Shown here: positions 10,870-21,597 of the stretch, in pieces | Layout: the number at the start of each line of letters is the position of its first letter | How positions within the stretch are numbered: position 1 is the first letter of the stretch | DNA from: Agapetus fuscipes | Lineage: Eukaryota; Arthropoda; Insecta; Trichoptera; Glossosomatidae | DNA length: 64,000 nt | Direction: 5' to 3' | Assembly (NCBI GenBank): GCA_951799405.1 | Contig: OX637363.1 | Location: 8,928,001 to 8,992,000 of the forward strand | Program-made: the position numbers and the translations under genes | The notes under the pieces: generated by a model | The model's database searches: none | Seen by the model: only the letters and a program-made list of their open reading frames with translations | What the model was told of the DNA's origin: nothing

Positions 10870-11535
10870 ACATAAGGAATGAGTATAGTACGAAAGGCAA
10901 AGTAACTGTAACTGTAACCATGTCGCCATTCCGCTAGGAGTGGGCAAAGCCTCTGCAGAGCTTCCTTCACGTCTTCCTCTCCTTTTTTTTTTTTTTTTAA
11001 GAAATCCTGTGCGGGAGACTCCCTAGATTCTAAAGACTCTAGGGGTCTATGACACTTATTGTAGTGCTGCAGAGGTGTACGAGCTTGGTCTTCGCTACAA
11101 AGCGCCAATACTCAAGCAAGACCCAGTTGCTGTAAGGCTGGATGTACCTTTGGTGACCGGTCATTGGTAAAGGTTTATAAATTTTTCAACCCAGCGAAGA
11201 GCACATTCGAAATATAAATGGTATATTTTTGTGCTCCGCCAGGATCCGAATCCACAACCTTCCTTACATACCTCTTTCAATTAATTTACATCCATAACCT
11301 TATTCATGCATTTTCTTCTTTTACGCTCACTTTGTATATCCCATTCTTTCACAATCTCCTATATCTGATCACTCCATACTTTTCTCGGTCGTCCATTACC
11401 GCTTTTTCTTTTCAAACATTCTCTGTCAGTCTATCATCAATCATTTTTTTCCACATGCCCAAACCATCTCATCACATTCTTTTGTACCTCAACTATCACA
11501 TCCTCTTTCAATTTACAATCTTTCTTTTGTGAACA
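10870..11535 (-). pseudogene. LINE-D3 C-terminal fragment, interrupted by SINE-A
   Basis: On the minus strand 11530-11265 encodes decayed reverse-transcriptase C-terminal sequence (MRWFGH-like, GNGRPRKVWSDQI, KEWDIQSERKRR). After the SINE-A insertion at 10980-11262 the element continues with GAGGCTTTGCCCACTCC and ends in an AGTTACAGTTAC tail at 10890. The coding frame has stop codons. Confidence 0.7.
10980..11262 (-). mobile_element. SINE-A, tail type 2, inside LINE-D3
   Basis: Minus-strand SINE-A whose head is cut in the B-box region (GGATTCGGATCC). The body is complete, and the type 2 tail (CACTACAATAAGTGTCATAG, CCCTAGAGTC, GTCTCCCGCACAGG) ends in a run of about 17 A. Confidence 0.85.
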
Positions 11536-11542
11536 GGATGTT

Positions 11543-11735
11543 ATCTATAACCTATAATCTAAGTTACAAGGATATGTTCATTCAAAGCTCTCAGATGTAG
11601 TTCGTGCTTACAAATACTGATTGTGTACTTATAATTAAATCCAAACCTCAAATGAACATAAGCCCTGCAATCTTGCCGACATTTCCTGAAACAGGGGTGA
11701 CATTGGCAAAGTGAACCATTTTTTTACAGTTTTTT
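11543..11735 (-). mobile_element. RTE-D 3' UTR copy, (TTATAGA)n tail
   Basis: Minus-strand copy truncated near the CTGTAAAAAAATGG block. It lies head to head with the next copy. Confidence 0.8.
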
Positions 11736-11789
11736 ATTTTTTACCATTTTTTATCATTTCACATTATTTACTTGCGTTGTCTATTTTCA

Positions 11790-12075
11790 AAAATGTAATT
11801 TGTTGTGTATGTTCCTCGACTTATAGGTTTGTATGCGTCTGACCACCCATACTCTAAAAAATGTTTCACTTTGCCAATGTAACCACTGTTCCAGGGAAGG
11901 TCGGCAAAAGTTGCAGGGTGTATATATTCATTTGAGATTCAGGCTTTTATGTTGTAAGTCCACATGCGCCATGTTTAACCGCGAACTCATACGCGTCTGC
12001 TTGCGAAAATGCATATACATAATTTGAATTCCCAATGCTACATATCTTTCCTATTTAGATAAGATTAGTTAAGTT
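11790..12075 (+). mobile_element. RTE-D 3' UTR copy
   Basis: Runs from TTTGTTGTGTATGTTCC and GGTTTGTATGCGTCTGACC to TTTAGATAAGATTAG. It carries many point changes, so it is an older copy. Confidence 0.8.
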
Positions 12076-12550
12076 GCATATATTTATCTTATTTGTGAAA
12101 GAAACCCTATATATATTTGCCTTTGTAATATAAATTGTTAATTTTGAACCACTGGTTTGATAGGAAATGTCCAGGCGGCAATTTCCGTTCTCGATGGGCT
12201 TCTCATAGTAATATCCGCCACAAGTAGGTACCTACTCACAGTCCTGCCCTCAGCTGAGTAATTACTTAGCGAATGCATAGCATTAATAATAATCACATGG
12301 TCCGCAGATGCATTTCAATCCGTGTACACTAATACTGTTTTGATTGGGCCATTGAGGCAAGCAAACCTTGGTGTACCTCAGAATACCTGAATATACAAGT
12401 CATTCATAACTACTAATACTATAATATCCCTTGTAAATTCTCAGTATTCAACTCATTTAATACTAAGTACGAATTAAATCCATATAATACTCGTATCTCC
12501 CTTACATTAAATCAATAAAGTCATACCTTATTTTATCCCCATATATTTTT
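12076..12550. other. No recognised feature
   Basis: AT-rich spacer with no supported gene. Confidence 0.35.
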
Positions 12551-12760
12551 GTCGGTGTTATAGCCGCGGGGATCAAGACAGGTTATTTGGAACTGGATAA
12601 CGCTGGTTCGAATCCCGCGACGATAACTTCGACCCTGGTTCAACAGATGCCGTTGCATGCACACAAGCTTCTGCTTTCGCATGAAGACAACTGGCCAGGT
12701 AAAATAGGTTGGTGGATTGCATTCCTTTCCACAAATCTTTTTTTTTTTTTAAATAACTTG
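12551..12760 (+). mobile_element. SINE-C copy 1
   Basis: Head GTCGGTGTTATAGCCGCGG, B-box-like TGGTTCGAATCCC near 12604, body GACCCTGGTTCAACAGATG and GAAGACAACTGGCCAGG, then a T-rich end. Other copies lie at 14181, 44510 and (minus) 51060. Confidence 0.8.
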
Positions 12761-13084
12761 ATTTACCTCGTATAAACTAAATATTCCTAATGATATTATG
12801 TATTTGTATAACTCAATATACCTACCTGCAATTTCTTAGAAATCCTCAATAAACTTTATGTGAGGGTTTTTCTTTTGATAGTATTCAATTAGGATGTTTG
12901 TAATATGTGAGGATATTCACTGCTAACTTTTCGTTCGTTCAAAATCCGCTTCAAGACTCAAGCCGTGCTCAAGAGAACTCTCTCACACCATTTGTGGCTC
13001 TGCTACAAATCACTTAATAATATCACTTATAAAACAGATAAGGAATCAAACATTTAAACACACTTAATTATTCCACAATCACAA
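12761..13084. other. No recognised feature
   Basis: AT-rich spacer with no supported gene. Confidence 0.35.
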
Positions 13085-13262
13085 TGTATATATAATAAAC
13101 CACAGCAATATTAATTATGACCAAATTCACATGCTTGTGGCTCTCACGCCAGGCAAGCTTCTTCTCTCTTTCTGCATTCTTTTGTTTTCCTTTTTCCATT
13201 CAAATTCAAATCTCATGTTCCATTCCACCAAACAAACAAATTCATCTCGTTACAATACCATA
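13085..13262 (-). repeat. Repeat K copy 1
   Basis: About 180 bp matching 62907-63100 in inverse orientation (shared GCTTGTGGCTCTC, TTCTGCATTCTTTTG, CAAACAAATTCATCTCG). Class unknown. A Penelope-like core follows at once. Confidence 0.6.
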
Positions 13263-13269
13263 ATTCTAT

Positions 13270-13335
13270 CAGTTTAACCGCGAATCCCTGAAGACGGAAT
13301 GTAACATCAGTCCGAAACGTCGACAATATACCCAA
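13270..13335 (+). mobile_element. Hammerhead-like core, Penelope-like remnant
   Basis: CTGAAGACGGAATG, a loop, then CAGTCCGAAACGTCGAC. The GGA/TCC pairing closes stem II between the CTGANGA and GAAA blocks. Confidence 0.5.
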
Positions 13336-13494
13336 AACCCCACGTATCATCATGGATGTCTCAATGTACCTTACTTATGCCTCAAATATACCTCACGCAT
13401 GCCTTAAAAAAATCTCAATATACATTTTAAATGCCTCATGTACCTACGAGTATGCCCTATACATAACTCAATAGATATACATCATTTCTTTTAT

Positions 13495-13640
13495 TTTTAT
13501 GTGTTTATTTGTATGCATGCATGCAGAATGTGTCGGCGCGAACCTATGTACATGTGCCTGCCTGTGGGCATGCATTTAATATAAGTCTTAAATGTTAACA
13601 AATCTTTGCAGTTTAGATTATAGATTATATTATAGTTGCT
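13495..13640 (+). mobile_element. RTE-D 3' UTR, truncated, (TTATAGA)n tail
   Basis: Only the last 145 bp of the UTR: GCAGAATGTGTCGGCGCGAAC, GTGGGCATGCATTTAATA and TTAGATTATAGATTATA. Confidence 0.75.
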
Positions 13641-13910
13641 AATACCAATGTAATATATACATCTCAATTATAAACCTTACAGAATGAAATACGACTAGAT
13701 GGACATCAATGACTGAGAATTGCAAGCAATTTGCATATATAATTATTCAATACATGTATTTATAAATAATGTAAATTAAAACACAAAGCTTTTACATTAT
13801 TAGTTTAAAATTAATCATCACGATGTCAATACACAAATCCTTACACTTTTACATATAATAACCTAAAAATTTACACATTCATCTACAAGATTCTAGCGGT
13901 GCTATTCTTA

Positions 13911-14136
13911 GACATTTTAGTCGCCCGTTGAGCTCACGCTTTGACAAACTAATGATGCATTTGTATGAAGACCTGTCAATCCAAGATGGCCGCAATTGAA
14001 CAGCAGATTAGTTTTCATACAAATATTACCAAAATTCGGTAGGTAAGAATGACCTTGGTCATGAAACTTTTAGCGCATGCATCATTAGTTTGTCAAAGCG
14101 TGGGCTCAACGGACGACTAAAATGTCTAAGAATAGC
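13911..14136. mobile_element. MITE-G copy 1
   Basis: Terminal inverted repeats of about 60 bp start GCTATTCTTAGACATTTTAG and contain GAGCCCACGCTTTGACAAAC. The centre has CAAGATGGCCGC and TTCGGTAGGTAAGAATGACC. No target duplication was recognised. Confidence 0.85.
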
Positions 14137-14180
14137 TTATATAATAATGTCGCTAATATAAATAATATGATATGAAATAT

Positions 14181-14395
14181 GTCGGTGCAATGGCCGTGGG
14201 ATTCAAGTCGCTGTTCTTGACTAGCGTATTTGGAACATAATACGTTGGTTCGAATCACGTCTGTCCCATTTGACCATAACTTCGACCCTGGTTCAACAGA
14301 TGCCATTGCATACACACAAGCTTCTGCTTTCGTATGAAGACAACTGGCCAGGCAAAATTGGTTGGTGAATTGCATTTGTCTTCACTTATCTATAA
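14181..14395 (+). mobile_element. SINE-C copy 2
   Basis: GTCGGTGCAATGGCCGTGG, TTGGTTCGAATCACG, GACCCTGGTTCAACAGATG, AAGACAACTGGCCAGGC, then an A-rich end. Confidence 0.8.
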
Positions 14396-14692
14396 AAAAA
14401 ACAACAAACCTCCCAAAGCGTAAAAAAATCCTTTAAAATACAATTTGAAGTTATTACTGCATACGAGTATGAACAGAAGAAAACTGTGAAAAATTCTACT
14501 ACAATTGAGTGAGACAGTTTCAAACACAAAATGCAATATGTCGCGGGGCGGAATTTAATTTGAAACCGACTTTTCTATGCTCGACAAGACGCACGCATTA
14601 TGTAAAATAAATTGCACAAAGGAGATCACCATGCTTAAAAGAAATGTCGCTTTAAAATTCTACCAGAGAAGTCTCCCTCCCCTTATAAGTTA

Positions 14693-15578
14693 CAGTAAAA
14701 CCTCGAATATCCAACCTAAATTTAACTACAGCGCCAAAGAAGAATCAAGCTCCGATGAATTTGAGCTGTCGCTTATAGTCATTCTCCTTGGGGTGGCCAA
14801 GCCCATGCAGAGTTGCTTCCATTTTATCATTTTATCGTACACTTCCATAGTTCATTATTAATTCATATCCATCACCTTTTTCATACATCTTTTACATTCG
14901 TTATGTAGATATATTCCATTCTTTACCAATTTCCCGATCTGATCGTAAGCAAAATTTCCTCAGAATTTCCATTAATTTTTTCTACATAAACATTTGTTAG
15001 CCTTTCATGTACGTCATTCATTCTACATGTCTTAACTATCTTATCTGGACTTTAACGTCATCTTTCAACTTCCATTTCTCTTGGCGGGCTGGATTTAGTA
15101 GGGGGGAGGGGGAGGGGGGGGGTGTAAGGCACACAATTTCAATTAACAATCGCGCCCCCCGTACGTATGTTGGACAAGCCTGTCTTAGCCCTTTCTTGCG
15201 ATACATCTCAAATGCCTCATTTCTACTGTAAATATCTTATTGCTTTCCCGTCACTATGCCTCACTTCCATACATTAATAACGTTAGTAACTCTTCATCCG
15301 ACTGTTCCTTACAGTATAATTTCGTATATTATATCCATATCTGATCAAAGAATCATCGATTTTTTGCTTGGAAAATTCACTGCAGGCTGCGGATGAGACA
15401 TGTCTTTGCAGTTTAAAACTAGCACCGTAAGTCTCTTATAAACAATTTTTAAAATACAAACAAATTCTGTAATACTCTTTTGACCTTCACTTTCACATTC
15501 TCTTTATGATTGCGTTTCTCCTTTATCGGATAACTTACTAATCGAGAAAGGTTACCTCGGATAATCTAGGTTCTACTA
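14693..15578. mobile_element. Tigger/pogo-like DNA transposon remnant
   Basis: The left end CAGTAAAACCTCGAATATCC and the right end (complement TAGTAGAACCTAGATTATCC) match the terminal repeat form typical of Tigger/pogo elements. Both are flanked by TA, the expected target site (14691-14692 and 15579-15580). The interior has been overwritten by a minus-strand LINE and other DNA. A short plus-strand frame near 14700-14775 (acidic SSSDEFEL) could be residual transposase. Confidence 0.55.
14775..15300 (-). pseudogene. LINE-D3-like fragment nested in the Tigger-like element
   Basis: On the minus strand the segment near 15290-15190 reads LMYGSEA and TVEMRHLRCIARKG. The segment near 15010-14850 reads DQIGKLVKNGI and CMKKVMDMN. 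Both match RTE-D-type C-termini in order. They are split by a G-rich insert at 15080-15180 that resembles an hAT terminal region. The GGGGTGGCCAAGCCCATGCAGAG end near 14795 matches the LINE-D3 3' end. Confidence 0.55.
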
Positions 15579-15580
15579 TA

Positions 15581-16029
15581 CTTGCTATTTGCCACCGGAT
15601 AACATTTGCCACACTTTTCTCCCACTTCTTCCCCGTCTCTTTTGCCACCCTGCTCTCTTTTGCCAGCGCCACCCCTTCGGTAAGTTATTGCTATGACAGA
15701 CAGCATCGTCAATAATGCCACTTCGTACAACTATTTCTCCTACATGGGTTTTTGTGGAGACACGTCAAGAGAGAAATATTGCTGAACGGGCGACGATAGG
15801 GAAATGACTCCAAATACAGAACTGACTTCGATGCTTGTGAGAAAAACGCTTTGTAAAATGTTACAACTTATTTGTTACAAATAAGTTTAAATAACTTTTC
15901 TTTGACTCTACACAGCGCACGCGCCTTCAGTCGTTTATTATCTATAATCTTTCTAGGAAAGGCGGCAGAAGTTGCAAAAAGTAATAATTACACAGTTAAA
16001 TTCATTAATTGGATATAAGACGAACCGTA
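15581..16029. other. No recognised feature
   Basis: Mixed-composition spacer with no supported gene. Confidence 0.35.
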
Positions 16030-16155
16030 TAAGAGAACTTATATTATTCTCGACGTTTCGTTAGCGACGTAGTTAACGTCTTCAGGAGACAATCTCTCTG
16101 CACGACGACTGAGGATAAACTCAACGATGTCGCTAACGAAACGTCGATAATGATG
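16020..16155. mobile_element. Pair of inverted Penelope-like ends
   Basis: A minus-strand core (CTGAAGACGTTA ... TAACGAAACGTCGAGAA) faces a diverged plus-strand core (CTGAGGATAAAC ... GCTAACGAAACGTCG). The flank ATATAAGACGAACCG matches the copy at 33420 in inverse orientation. Confidence 0.6.
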
Positions 16156-16490
16156 TATTAGTCTTCATACAAATCGCTGCCTTAGTTCTTGTTTATCGTA
16201 AACGCCATCGAGAAAATTTTACATGAGCAATGTTTGCATGTGTACTGGACCAATGTGTCTTATAAATAAAAATAAATTTATATTATAAATATTTAAAAAG
16301 AACTCTCACATTATTGAGTTGTACGGTTTTTCTTAGCTCAGATTGTGTATAATTTGATCTTAAGACAACTGCATGAAAAAGTCATCTTTGACAAGATTGG
16401 CGTATACGGTAAACAAGAACTGGGGGAGCGAAATATTACCGATATACGGTAGGTAGGATCTACCGTTTGTGATGAGACTTCCATCCCAAT
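16150..16490. mobile_element. MITE-G/G2 fragment split by MITE-H
   Basis: GTCTTCATACAAA before and AATATTACCGATATACGG plus GATGAGACTTCCA after the MITE-H insertion rebuild the MITE-G2 interior and one end. Confidence 0.6.
16174..16431 (-). mobile_element. MITE-H (reverse orientation)
   Basis: A 258-bp element with TCGCTGCCTTAGTTCTTG at one end and the complement of TCGCTCCCCCAGTTCTTG at the other. The interior has TTTACATGAGCAATGTTTGC and GGTTTTTCTTAGCTCAG. It is flanked by AA in an A-rich target. Confidence 0.85.
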
Positions 16491-16554
16491 ACAGTAAATG
16501 AACAAAACTAACCGGTTCGAAATTTACACTGAATTATGAAAGCATTTTCGATAC

Positions 16555-16615
16555 TCTTAAAAATGATTAATCCCTAGCTTTCCATGCATTCCACCAACTG
16601 AGCTATGGACCGGAT
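16555..16615 (-). mobile_element. SINE-B-like tRNA-related head fragment
   Basis: CATGCATTCCACCAACTGAGCTATGGACCGG is the complement of the SINE-B head (GAGCTCAGTTGGTGG-like A box). No body follows. Confidence 0.5.
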
Positions 16616-16684
16616 TAATTTTTAACAATTCTGTTTATTTGTGGAACAGCACGATGATGTCATACCGTTAAAATTCAACATTTT

Positions 16685-17205
16685 AAACTTACTTTACTTT
16701 CTTCGGCTCATAAGCCTTGAAGGCTCAGGGCCTCCCGCACCACAATCCTCCAGGACTCTCTGTCTTGTGCAGCTTCCCTCCATGGTCCCCTCACTCCCAG
16801 AATTTCGGCATCGGCTTCAATGTTGTCTGCCCACCGCATCCTGGGACGTCCGAGTGGTCTAACACCTGAAGGGGCACCATCCAAGACTGTTCTAATGATC
16901 CTGGAGTCCTCTGCACGTGCTACATGTCCGGCCCACTGGAGTCTTCTTGATTTCATTACCGACACTATGTTAGCATCTTGAAACACGGACATCAGCTCCG
17001 CGTTGGTCCGGATACGCCACCTGTCATCTTCAAAAACAGGTCCGAGAATGCGACGAAGCATTTTGTTCTCAAAGACCTGGAGAGATTTTTCTTGTTTTTG
17101 AGTCAGACTCCAGGCTTCGCATCCGTACAACACAACTGGCCGAACAATGGAAGTGTAAATCTTGAATTTTGTGGAGCGGGATAGCCATTTTGAGCACAAT
17201 AGCCC
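16685..17205 (-). pseudogene. RTE-type LINE, C-terminal coding fragment
   Basis: An uninterrupted frame of 163 residues (16708-17199) begins inside the reverse-transcriptase C-terminus (STKFKIYTSIVRPVVLYGCEAW). It continues with FENKMLRRILGP, RRLQWAGHVARAED and GRPRMRWADNIEAD. This arrangement is common at the end of RTE-clade proteins. Catalytic motifs are absent, so the copy is 5'-truncated, yet the frame is intact, which suggests a recent insertion. The 3' end has AAGAAAGTAAAGTAAG. A second small piece of the same family lies near 62268-62325. Confidence 0.8.
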
Positions 17206-17619
17206 TCTAAGGCCAAAAAAAAAACAAAGGAGCTAAATTGAATATTTACGTAAACGAAGTCTGGACCGGCACTAAAATTTACTCGTAAAAACTGTTCGCA
17301 TCCAACGCCCGCATACTCGTAAAATAAATTTAATATTATAACATTTAAGCATGAGGGTTGCATTCAGGAATATACATGTTAGGGGTGAAATAATTATTTT
17401 TTTTGCTCGATTTTATGTAAAATTTTAGCAATATAATTTTTTAATTAAAGTGTTCAAGATCATGAGCTGTAATAAAAAAAAAATCGGTAGATTGGGGATG
17501 ACCGCAGAACATACTTTTACAATAACATTAATAAAGTACAAAATTAAGATTAAAAAAATAAAACAATATGTGTAATCTACTTAAATTTTAAATACATATT
17601 TTAATGTCGGTCTTCAACG
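17206..17619. other. No recognised feature
   Basis: Very AT-rich spacer. Confidence 0.4.
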
Positions 17620-17955
17620 TAGGTATTAGTATGGTATGAGGCAGACAATCCATACTTTAAAAATTGATTCACTATTTTGCCAGTCTTGTTCCTTACTTAT
17701 ATGATTCCTTGACTTATAGGTTGGTATGAGGCTGACCACTCACAATGTAAAAAAATAGGTTTACTTTGATAATGTCTCTTCTGTTTCAGAAAATGTCAAC
17801 AAGAGTTGCAGAGCTTATGTTCAATTGAGATTGGGTTTTTATGTTATAAATCCACATGCGGCATGTATAATTCGAACTTATACGTGTGCGCTTGTGGAAT
17901 TTAATACGAATCTTAAATGTATTGTATCTTTGTAACTTAGATTATAGATTAATGT
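17620..17955 (+). mobile_element. RTE-D 3' UTR copies, overlapping pair
   Basis: A partial start at 17632 (TGGTATGAGGCAGACAATCC) is followed by a full diverged copy from 17702 (ATTCCTTGACTTATAGG) to TTAGATTATAGATTA. Confidence 0.75.
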
Positions 17956-18061
17956 TTCAAGAATAGGTGGCAAAAGTTACAGATTTAATGTTCATTTGGG
18001 TCTTTTTTTACATGCATCCTCTATAAGCACATGTTTGCTTGTGAGCGCTCGTCAATTGTGA

Positions 18062-18215
18062 GTCTAATCTAATCTAAGTTGCAAAGATATGTTACATTGG
18101 AGATTCACATTACATGCATTCCCACAACCAGACACGCACAAGTTTGCGCTTGCACATGCCTCATGTGAACCTACAACATAAAAACCAAATCTCAAATGGA
18201 CATATTTTTTGTATA
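18062..18215 (-). mobile_element. RTE-D 3' UTR, truncated, (TTAGA)n tail
   Basis: Minus-strand end with TCTAATCTAATCTAAGTTGC, CACATTACATGCATTCCCAC and AAATCTCAAATGGACATA. Confidence 0.8.
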
Positions 18216-18424
18216 TTTGCATCAAAGATTAAAGCGCCTGTTGATCGACAATCTATGATAAAATTATCACTAAAAGACTTATTCTGTTTTTTTTTCAAAT
18301 TTACTTTACATTTTTAATTAATTCATCAGTAAATCAACACTGAAATAAAAAACCGCATTGATCTTCTATGGAAAAAAAACTCATCTTTTTTACGTCCCTG
18401 AGTGATTCTGTAAAAAATACACAA
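18216..18424. other. No recognised feature
   Basis: AT-rich spacer with no supported gene. Confidence 0.35.
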
Positions 18425-18560
18425 TATTACGTTTTAGCTCAAACATAGGGTTTTAAAAAAAATACAATGAATCTTAAACACCCACCAGAGGCGCTGTTAT
18501 ACTTTACATACATTTATTGATAAACGCTTTGGTTCAGTTTCTGAATTTATTCTACACTTG
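18425..18560. mobile_element. MITE-J copy (tentative)
   Basis: Shares TTTTAGCTCAAACAT, CACCAGAGGCGCTGTT and ATAAACGCTTTGGTTCAG with segments at 34095, 53610 and 61385. Ends are inverted and related to CGTTTAAACTCAACC. Confidence 0.45.
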
Positions 18561-18759
18561 AGGAGCCGTCTGTGGACTCAATTAATATCGAATTACAGGC
18601 CGGAAGTCAGAAAACCGGATAAGAGGGGGAAGTGGGTACCACAAAATTTATAAAACAATGGATGATAGCATAATGAATAGCTGTTCATTCACAAAAGGTA
18701 GTAAGTTGTATCGGGGAATTCAGGATTTAAAAAAAAATGGAAATAAAATAGAGTGAACC

Positions 18760-18900
18760 TATTTAGTTTCACAGGTAAGGGGGCCGGCCTTACGCCAACC
18801 ACTACATTTGAAGTGGCGGCTTCCCAGCTCCCGAGGGCGCTGATACTCATTTCCTGTGAAGGCTGAGAAACCTTGCTGATATGTATTTTGGGTAAGAAAG
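18760..18900 (-). mobile_element. SINE-B body
   Basis: Minus-strand SINE-B body: TTTCACAGGTAAGGGGGCCGG, TTGAAGTGGCGGCTTCCCAG and CTCATTTCCTGTGAAGGCTGAG. The head is missing. Confidence 0.75.
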
Positions 18901-18934
18901 ATCAGCCCACTTGGCTCCATCAGCCATAACACCG

Positions 18935-19050
18935 ACAAAGTGTTGAAGAGATGAAAGAGGCATGCAAGGACAGAGAAAAGTGGAAACGCATTTGTGGAGG
19001 TACTGGGCACCGCTAGTGGAACGGCGCCAGGATACAGTAACAGTAACAGC
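18935..19050 (+). pseudogene. LINE-D2 3' end
   Basis: Encodes EEMKEACKDREKWKRICGG and ends GGTACTGGGCACCGCTAGTGG with an ACAGTAACAGTAACAG tail. It parallels 900-1025. Confidence 0.7.
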
Positions 19051-19126
19051 AGTCTAACGACCGTGATTCAAATTTATAATCATTGTTTTTCAGGGTTTGG
19101 TGGTTTACACAGTGAAAGTCCATTGT

Positions 19127-19407
19127 ATAATTAATTAAATAAATACACTGTTTTAATTCACTTATTATTTTATTTTAAATATGTCAAACGTTTTCGCCTA
19201 AAAAGGCATCCTCAGGACAATGACAATGACAAATCAAAATTAAATTCTCTTCTTAGAAATGAACATAAGCCACTTCTTAGAAGAGAATTTAATTTTGATT
19301 TGTCATTGTCATTGTCCTGAGGATGCCTTTTTAGGCGAAAACGTTTGACATATTTAAAATAAAATAATAAGTGAATTAAAACAGTGTATTTATTTAATTA
19401 ATTATAA
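19127..19407. mobile_element. Penelope-like palindrome 1
   Basis: Inverted arms of about 120 bp each carry the core CTGAGGATGCC-TTTTT-AGGCGAAAACG in opposite orientations, with TAAGTGAATTAAAACAGTGT at both outer ends. The loop includes AAATGAACATAAGCC, a phrase from the RTE-D UTR. Confidence 0.75.
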
Positions 19408-19849
19408 TCATTGAATTGATAAGGATCATTTTCGTCTGCGAAAATTTAACATTCAAAGCTCACAAGTAATTGTCACTTTCCATTGGTTTTCCTGAAATAC
19501 TTCTCATCAAGAGCTTTTGACCGCCGACGGATTTCAAGAGAAAACCAATTTTTATCCGGTCGAGTGGCAGATGATAAAAGAGACTGAAAAATATAAATTT
19601 CATAGCAGTGGGGGGTCACGGTAATTAGGGTATAATTTTAGAAGACCAATCAATAGATACCAAAACTGGCATCATTCCAAAAAAGAAAATTAAATTATCA
19701 TACTGTTTTGATTTTACTGGGGTTCTGTTTAATTGAACTGCAATTATTTATTATACAAGAATTAATTTTACACGGTTTGGTTCACAATTGACTATCACTG
19801 CTTATTGGTCTTGTACGGCAAAATGCTTGAAGCAACTAATCTGCTGATG
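19408..19849. other. No recognised feature
   Basis: AT-rich spacer with no supported gene. Confidence 0.35.
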
Positions 19850-19937
19850 TCCGTATATATAGGCACTAAAGTTTAGTCCGTATATTTAGTCCGTATATAT
19901 AGGCACTTTTTAGTCCGTATATATAGGCACTAAAGGG
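19850..19937. repeat. Short tandem repeat TTTAGTCCGTATATATAGGCAC
   Basis: TCCGTATATATAGGCAC occurs three times, plus one shortened unit, with TTTAG or TAAAG spacers. Confidence 0.8.
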
Positions 19938-20079
19938 ATCATTCTTGCTTATTCCAAATCATTCAATCTCTCTCTCATACCAGACGCCGTTCTATGTACT
20001 ACTCCCACACTATCGTACATGTATAGGTGCGCGTAAGTACTTTGATTTCATAGTTCGTAACACTACCACCATCACACTA

Positions 20080-20260
20080 GCGCTTAAAATGCTGCATGTG
20101 GACTAAATAAATTAAAATCCAAACCTCAAATGAGCATACACCCTGCCGTTTTTTTTTTATCTTTTGTCGACCTTCCCTGAAACACGAGTGACATTGGCAA
20201 AGCGAACCATTTTTACAATATGTGTGGTAAGCCCTTATTTCAAACTATTTGTCACGGAAT
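20080..20260 (-). mobile_element. RTE-D 3' UTR copy, truncated at the tail
   Basis: Minus-strand match through CTGAAACACGAGTGACATTGG and GTGTGGTAAGCC. A T-run interrupts the middle. Confidence 0.65.
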
Positions 20261-20302
20261 CTAAATAAGCAAATTTTAGAATGATTTTTTTGAGCGATAG
20301 TC

Positions 20303-20632
20303 CGGTCGATAGCTCAGGTGGTAGAGTGCTTGCATTCCATGCCGAAAGCTCGGGTTCGAATCCCACGGAGGGTGTCAGAAATGATTTCCCGTTTCGGTGT
20401 TTATTTCAAACCCCAAAATAAAATACCGGCAAGGTTTACTCAGCCTTCACAAGAAATGAGTACCAGCACTCTCGGGAGCTGGGAAACCTCCACTTCAACT
20501 GAAGTGATTGGCGTAAGGCCGGCCCACTTACCTGTAAAAATAAATAGGTTCAACTCGCCACATGCGACCCCTTCGGGGATAACGCGGAAAGAAGTTACAC
20601 TATATGTGTAGTTGCGTTAGTTGCGTTTGCGT
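20303..20632 (+). mobile_element. SINE-B, full-length reference copy
   Basis: Head GGTCGATAGCTCAGGTGG (A-box-like) with CATTCCATGCC, then B box CGGGTTCGAATCCC at 20352. The body has CACAAGAAATGAGTACCAGC, GGGAGCTGGGAAACC and CCTTCGGGGATAACGCG. It ends AAGAAGTTACACTATATGTG plus GTTGCGTTAGTTGCG. It is the best copy in the window and the ORF over it is a chance frame. Confidence 0.9.
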
Positions 20633-20639
20633 TGCTGTG

Positions 20640-20892
20640 TAGCGTTAATCACACCTCAAGCACTTAATGGAGAGTGGTCGTCACTATAGAAAACGCTTAT
20701 ATTCAAGCGACACCCAATTGCTGTAAGGATAGATATACCTTTTATCAACGGTCTTTGGGAAAGGAATATGAATTTTTCAACGCGAAGAGCCTATTTTGAA
20801 AATTTAATTGATAATTTTTGGCTTTCTGCTGGGATTCGAACTCACGGCCTTCCAATTGCGAGTCCGTGACCCGTGCAATTGCTAAACAGCAT
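20640..20892 (-). mobile_element. SINE-A, diverged subfamily
   Basis: Minus-strand copy: TCACACCTCAAG tail, TATTCAAGCGACACCCAATTG, CAACGGTCTTTGGGAAAGG, and a B-box complement GGGATTCGAACTC at 20830. Divergence from other copies is high. Confidence 0.7.
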
Positions 20893-20969
20893 TTTAAAGA
20901 GAATCTCTCTACACAAAAGGAATCCAGAATCGTTGACTCAGAAGCCATAGTATAAACTTAAAAACATTA

Positions 20970-21182
20970 TATAATTAATTCACTGTTTTAATTCACTAAA
21001 TTTTATTTTAAATAAGTCAAACGTTTTCGCCTAAAAAGGCATCATCAGGACAATGACAATTACAAATCTTTTGGATTTGTAATTGTCATTGTCCTGATGA
21101 TGCCTTTTTAGGCGAAAACGTTTGACTTATTTAAAATAAAATTTAGTGAATTAAAACAGTGTATTATTTAATTAATTATACA
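20970..21182. mobile_element. Penelope-like palindrome 2
   Basis: Near-perfect inverted repeat with arms of about 100 bp and almost no loop (centre near 21066). Each arm contains CTGATGATGCC-TTTTT-AGGCGAAAACG. Confidence 0.75.
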
Positions 21183-21229
21183 ATGGACTTTCACTGTGTG
21201 AACTACCAAACCCTAAAAAATATTAAAAA

Positions 21230-21597
21230 CATTACGTTTAAACTCAAGCGACGTTTTGGTCAAAAATGAGTTATGAATGCTATCCCACTTAAAATTGTCC
21301 GCTCTTTCTAATGCGCTAACTCCCATTGCTCTACGATGATTTTTGTTGTTGTTTATGCCCAAGCAAACATCTGCGTTTTAGAAGTATGGTTTTGGTGTAA
21401 CCGACAAGATTTTGTCCTAAAGGCGCTTGTGACATAAAATATCGTAAAACCACAGTAATAGGAATGCCAATAAATGTCTTTATTTTTATAATTTTAGAGC
21501 TGTTTTGATTTTAACGATATGATAAAAAAATATATAAGGTTAAGCCATTTTTCTGCAGTCTCAAACTTTCAACTGCTCTCCTGAACAATTTAGTTGT
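21230..21597 (+). repeat. Repeat L copy 1
   Basis: About 350 bp that recur inverted at 58905-59265 (shared CACTTAAAATTGTCCGCTC, TGGTGTAACCGACAAGATTT, GCGCTTGTGACATAAAA). In both places it abuts a Penelope-like core, so it may be internal sequence of that element. No preserved frame was seen. Confidence 0.7.

Noticed and set aside
20303..20370. Functional tRNA gene
   Set aside because: The A and B boxes belong to the SINE-B head. The cloverleaf is incomplete and the same sequence is repeated with a SINE body many times.
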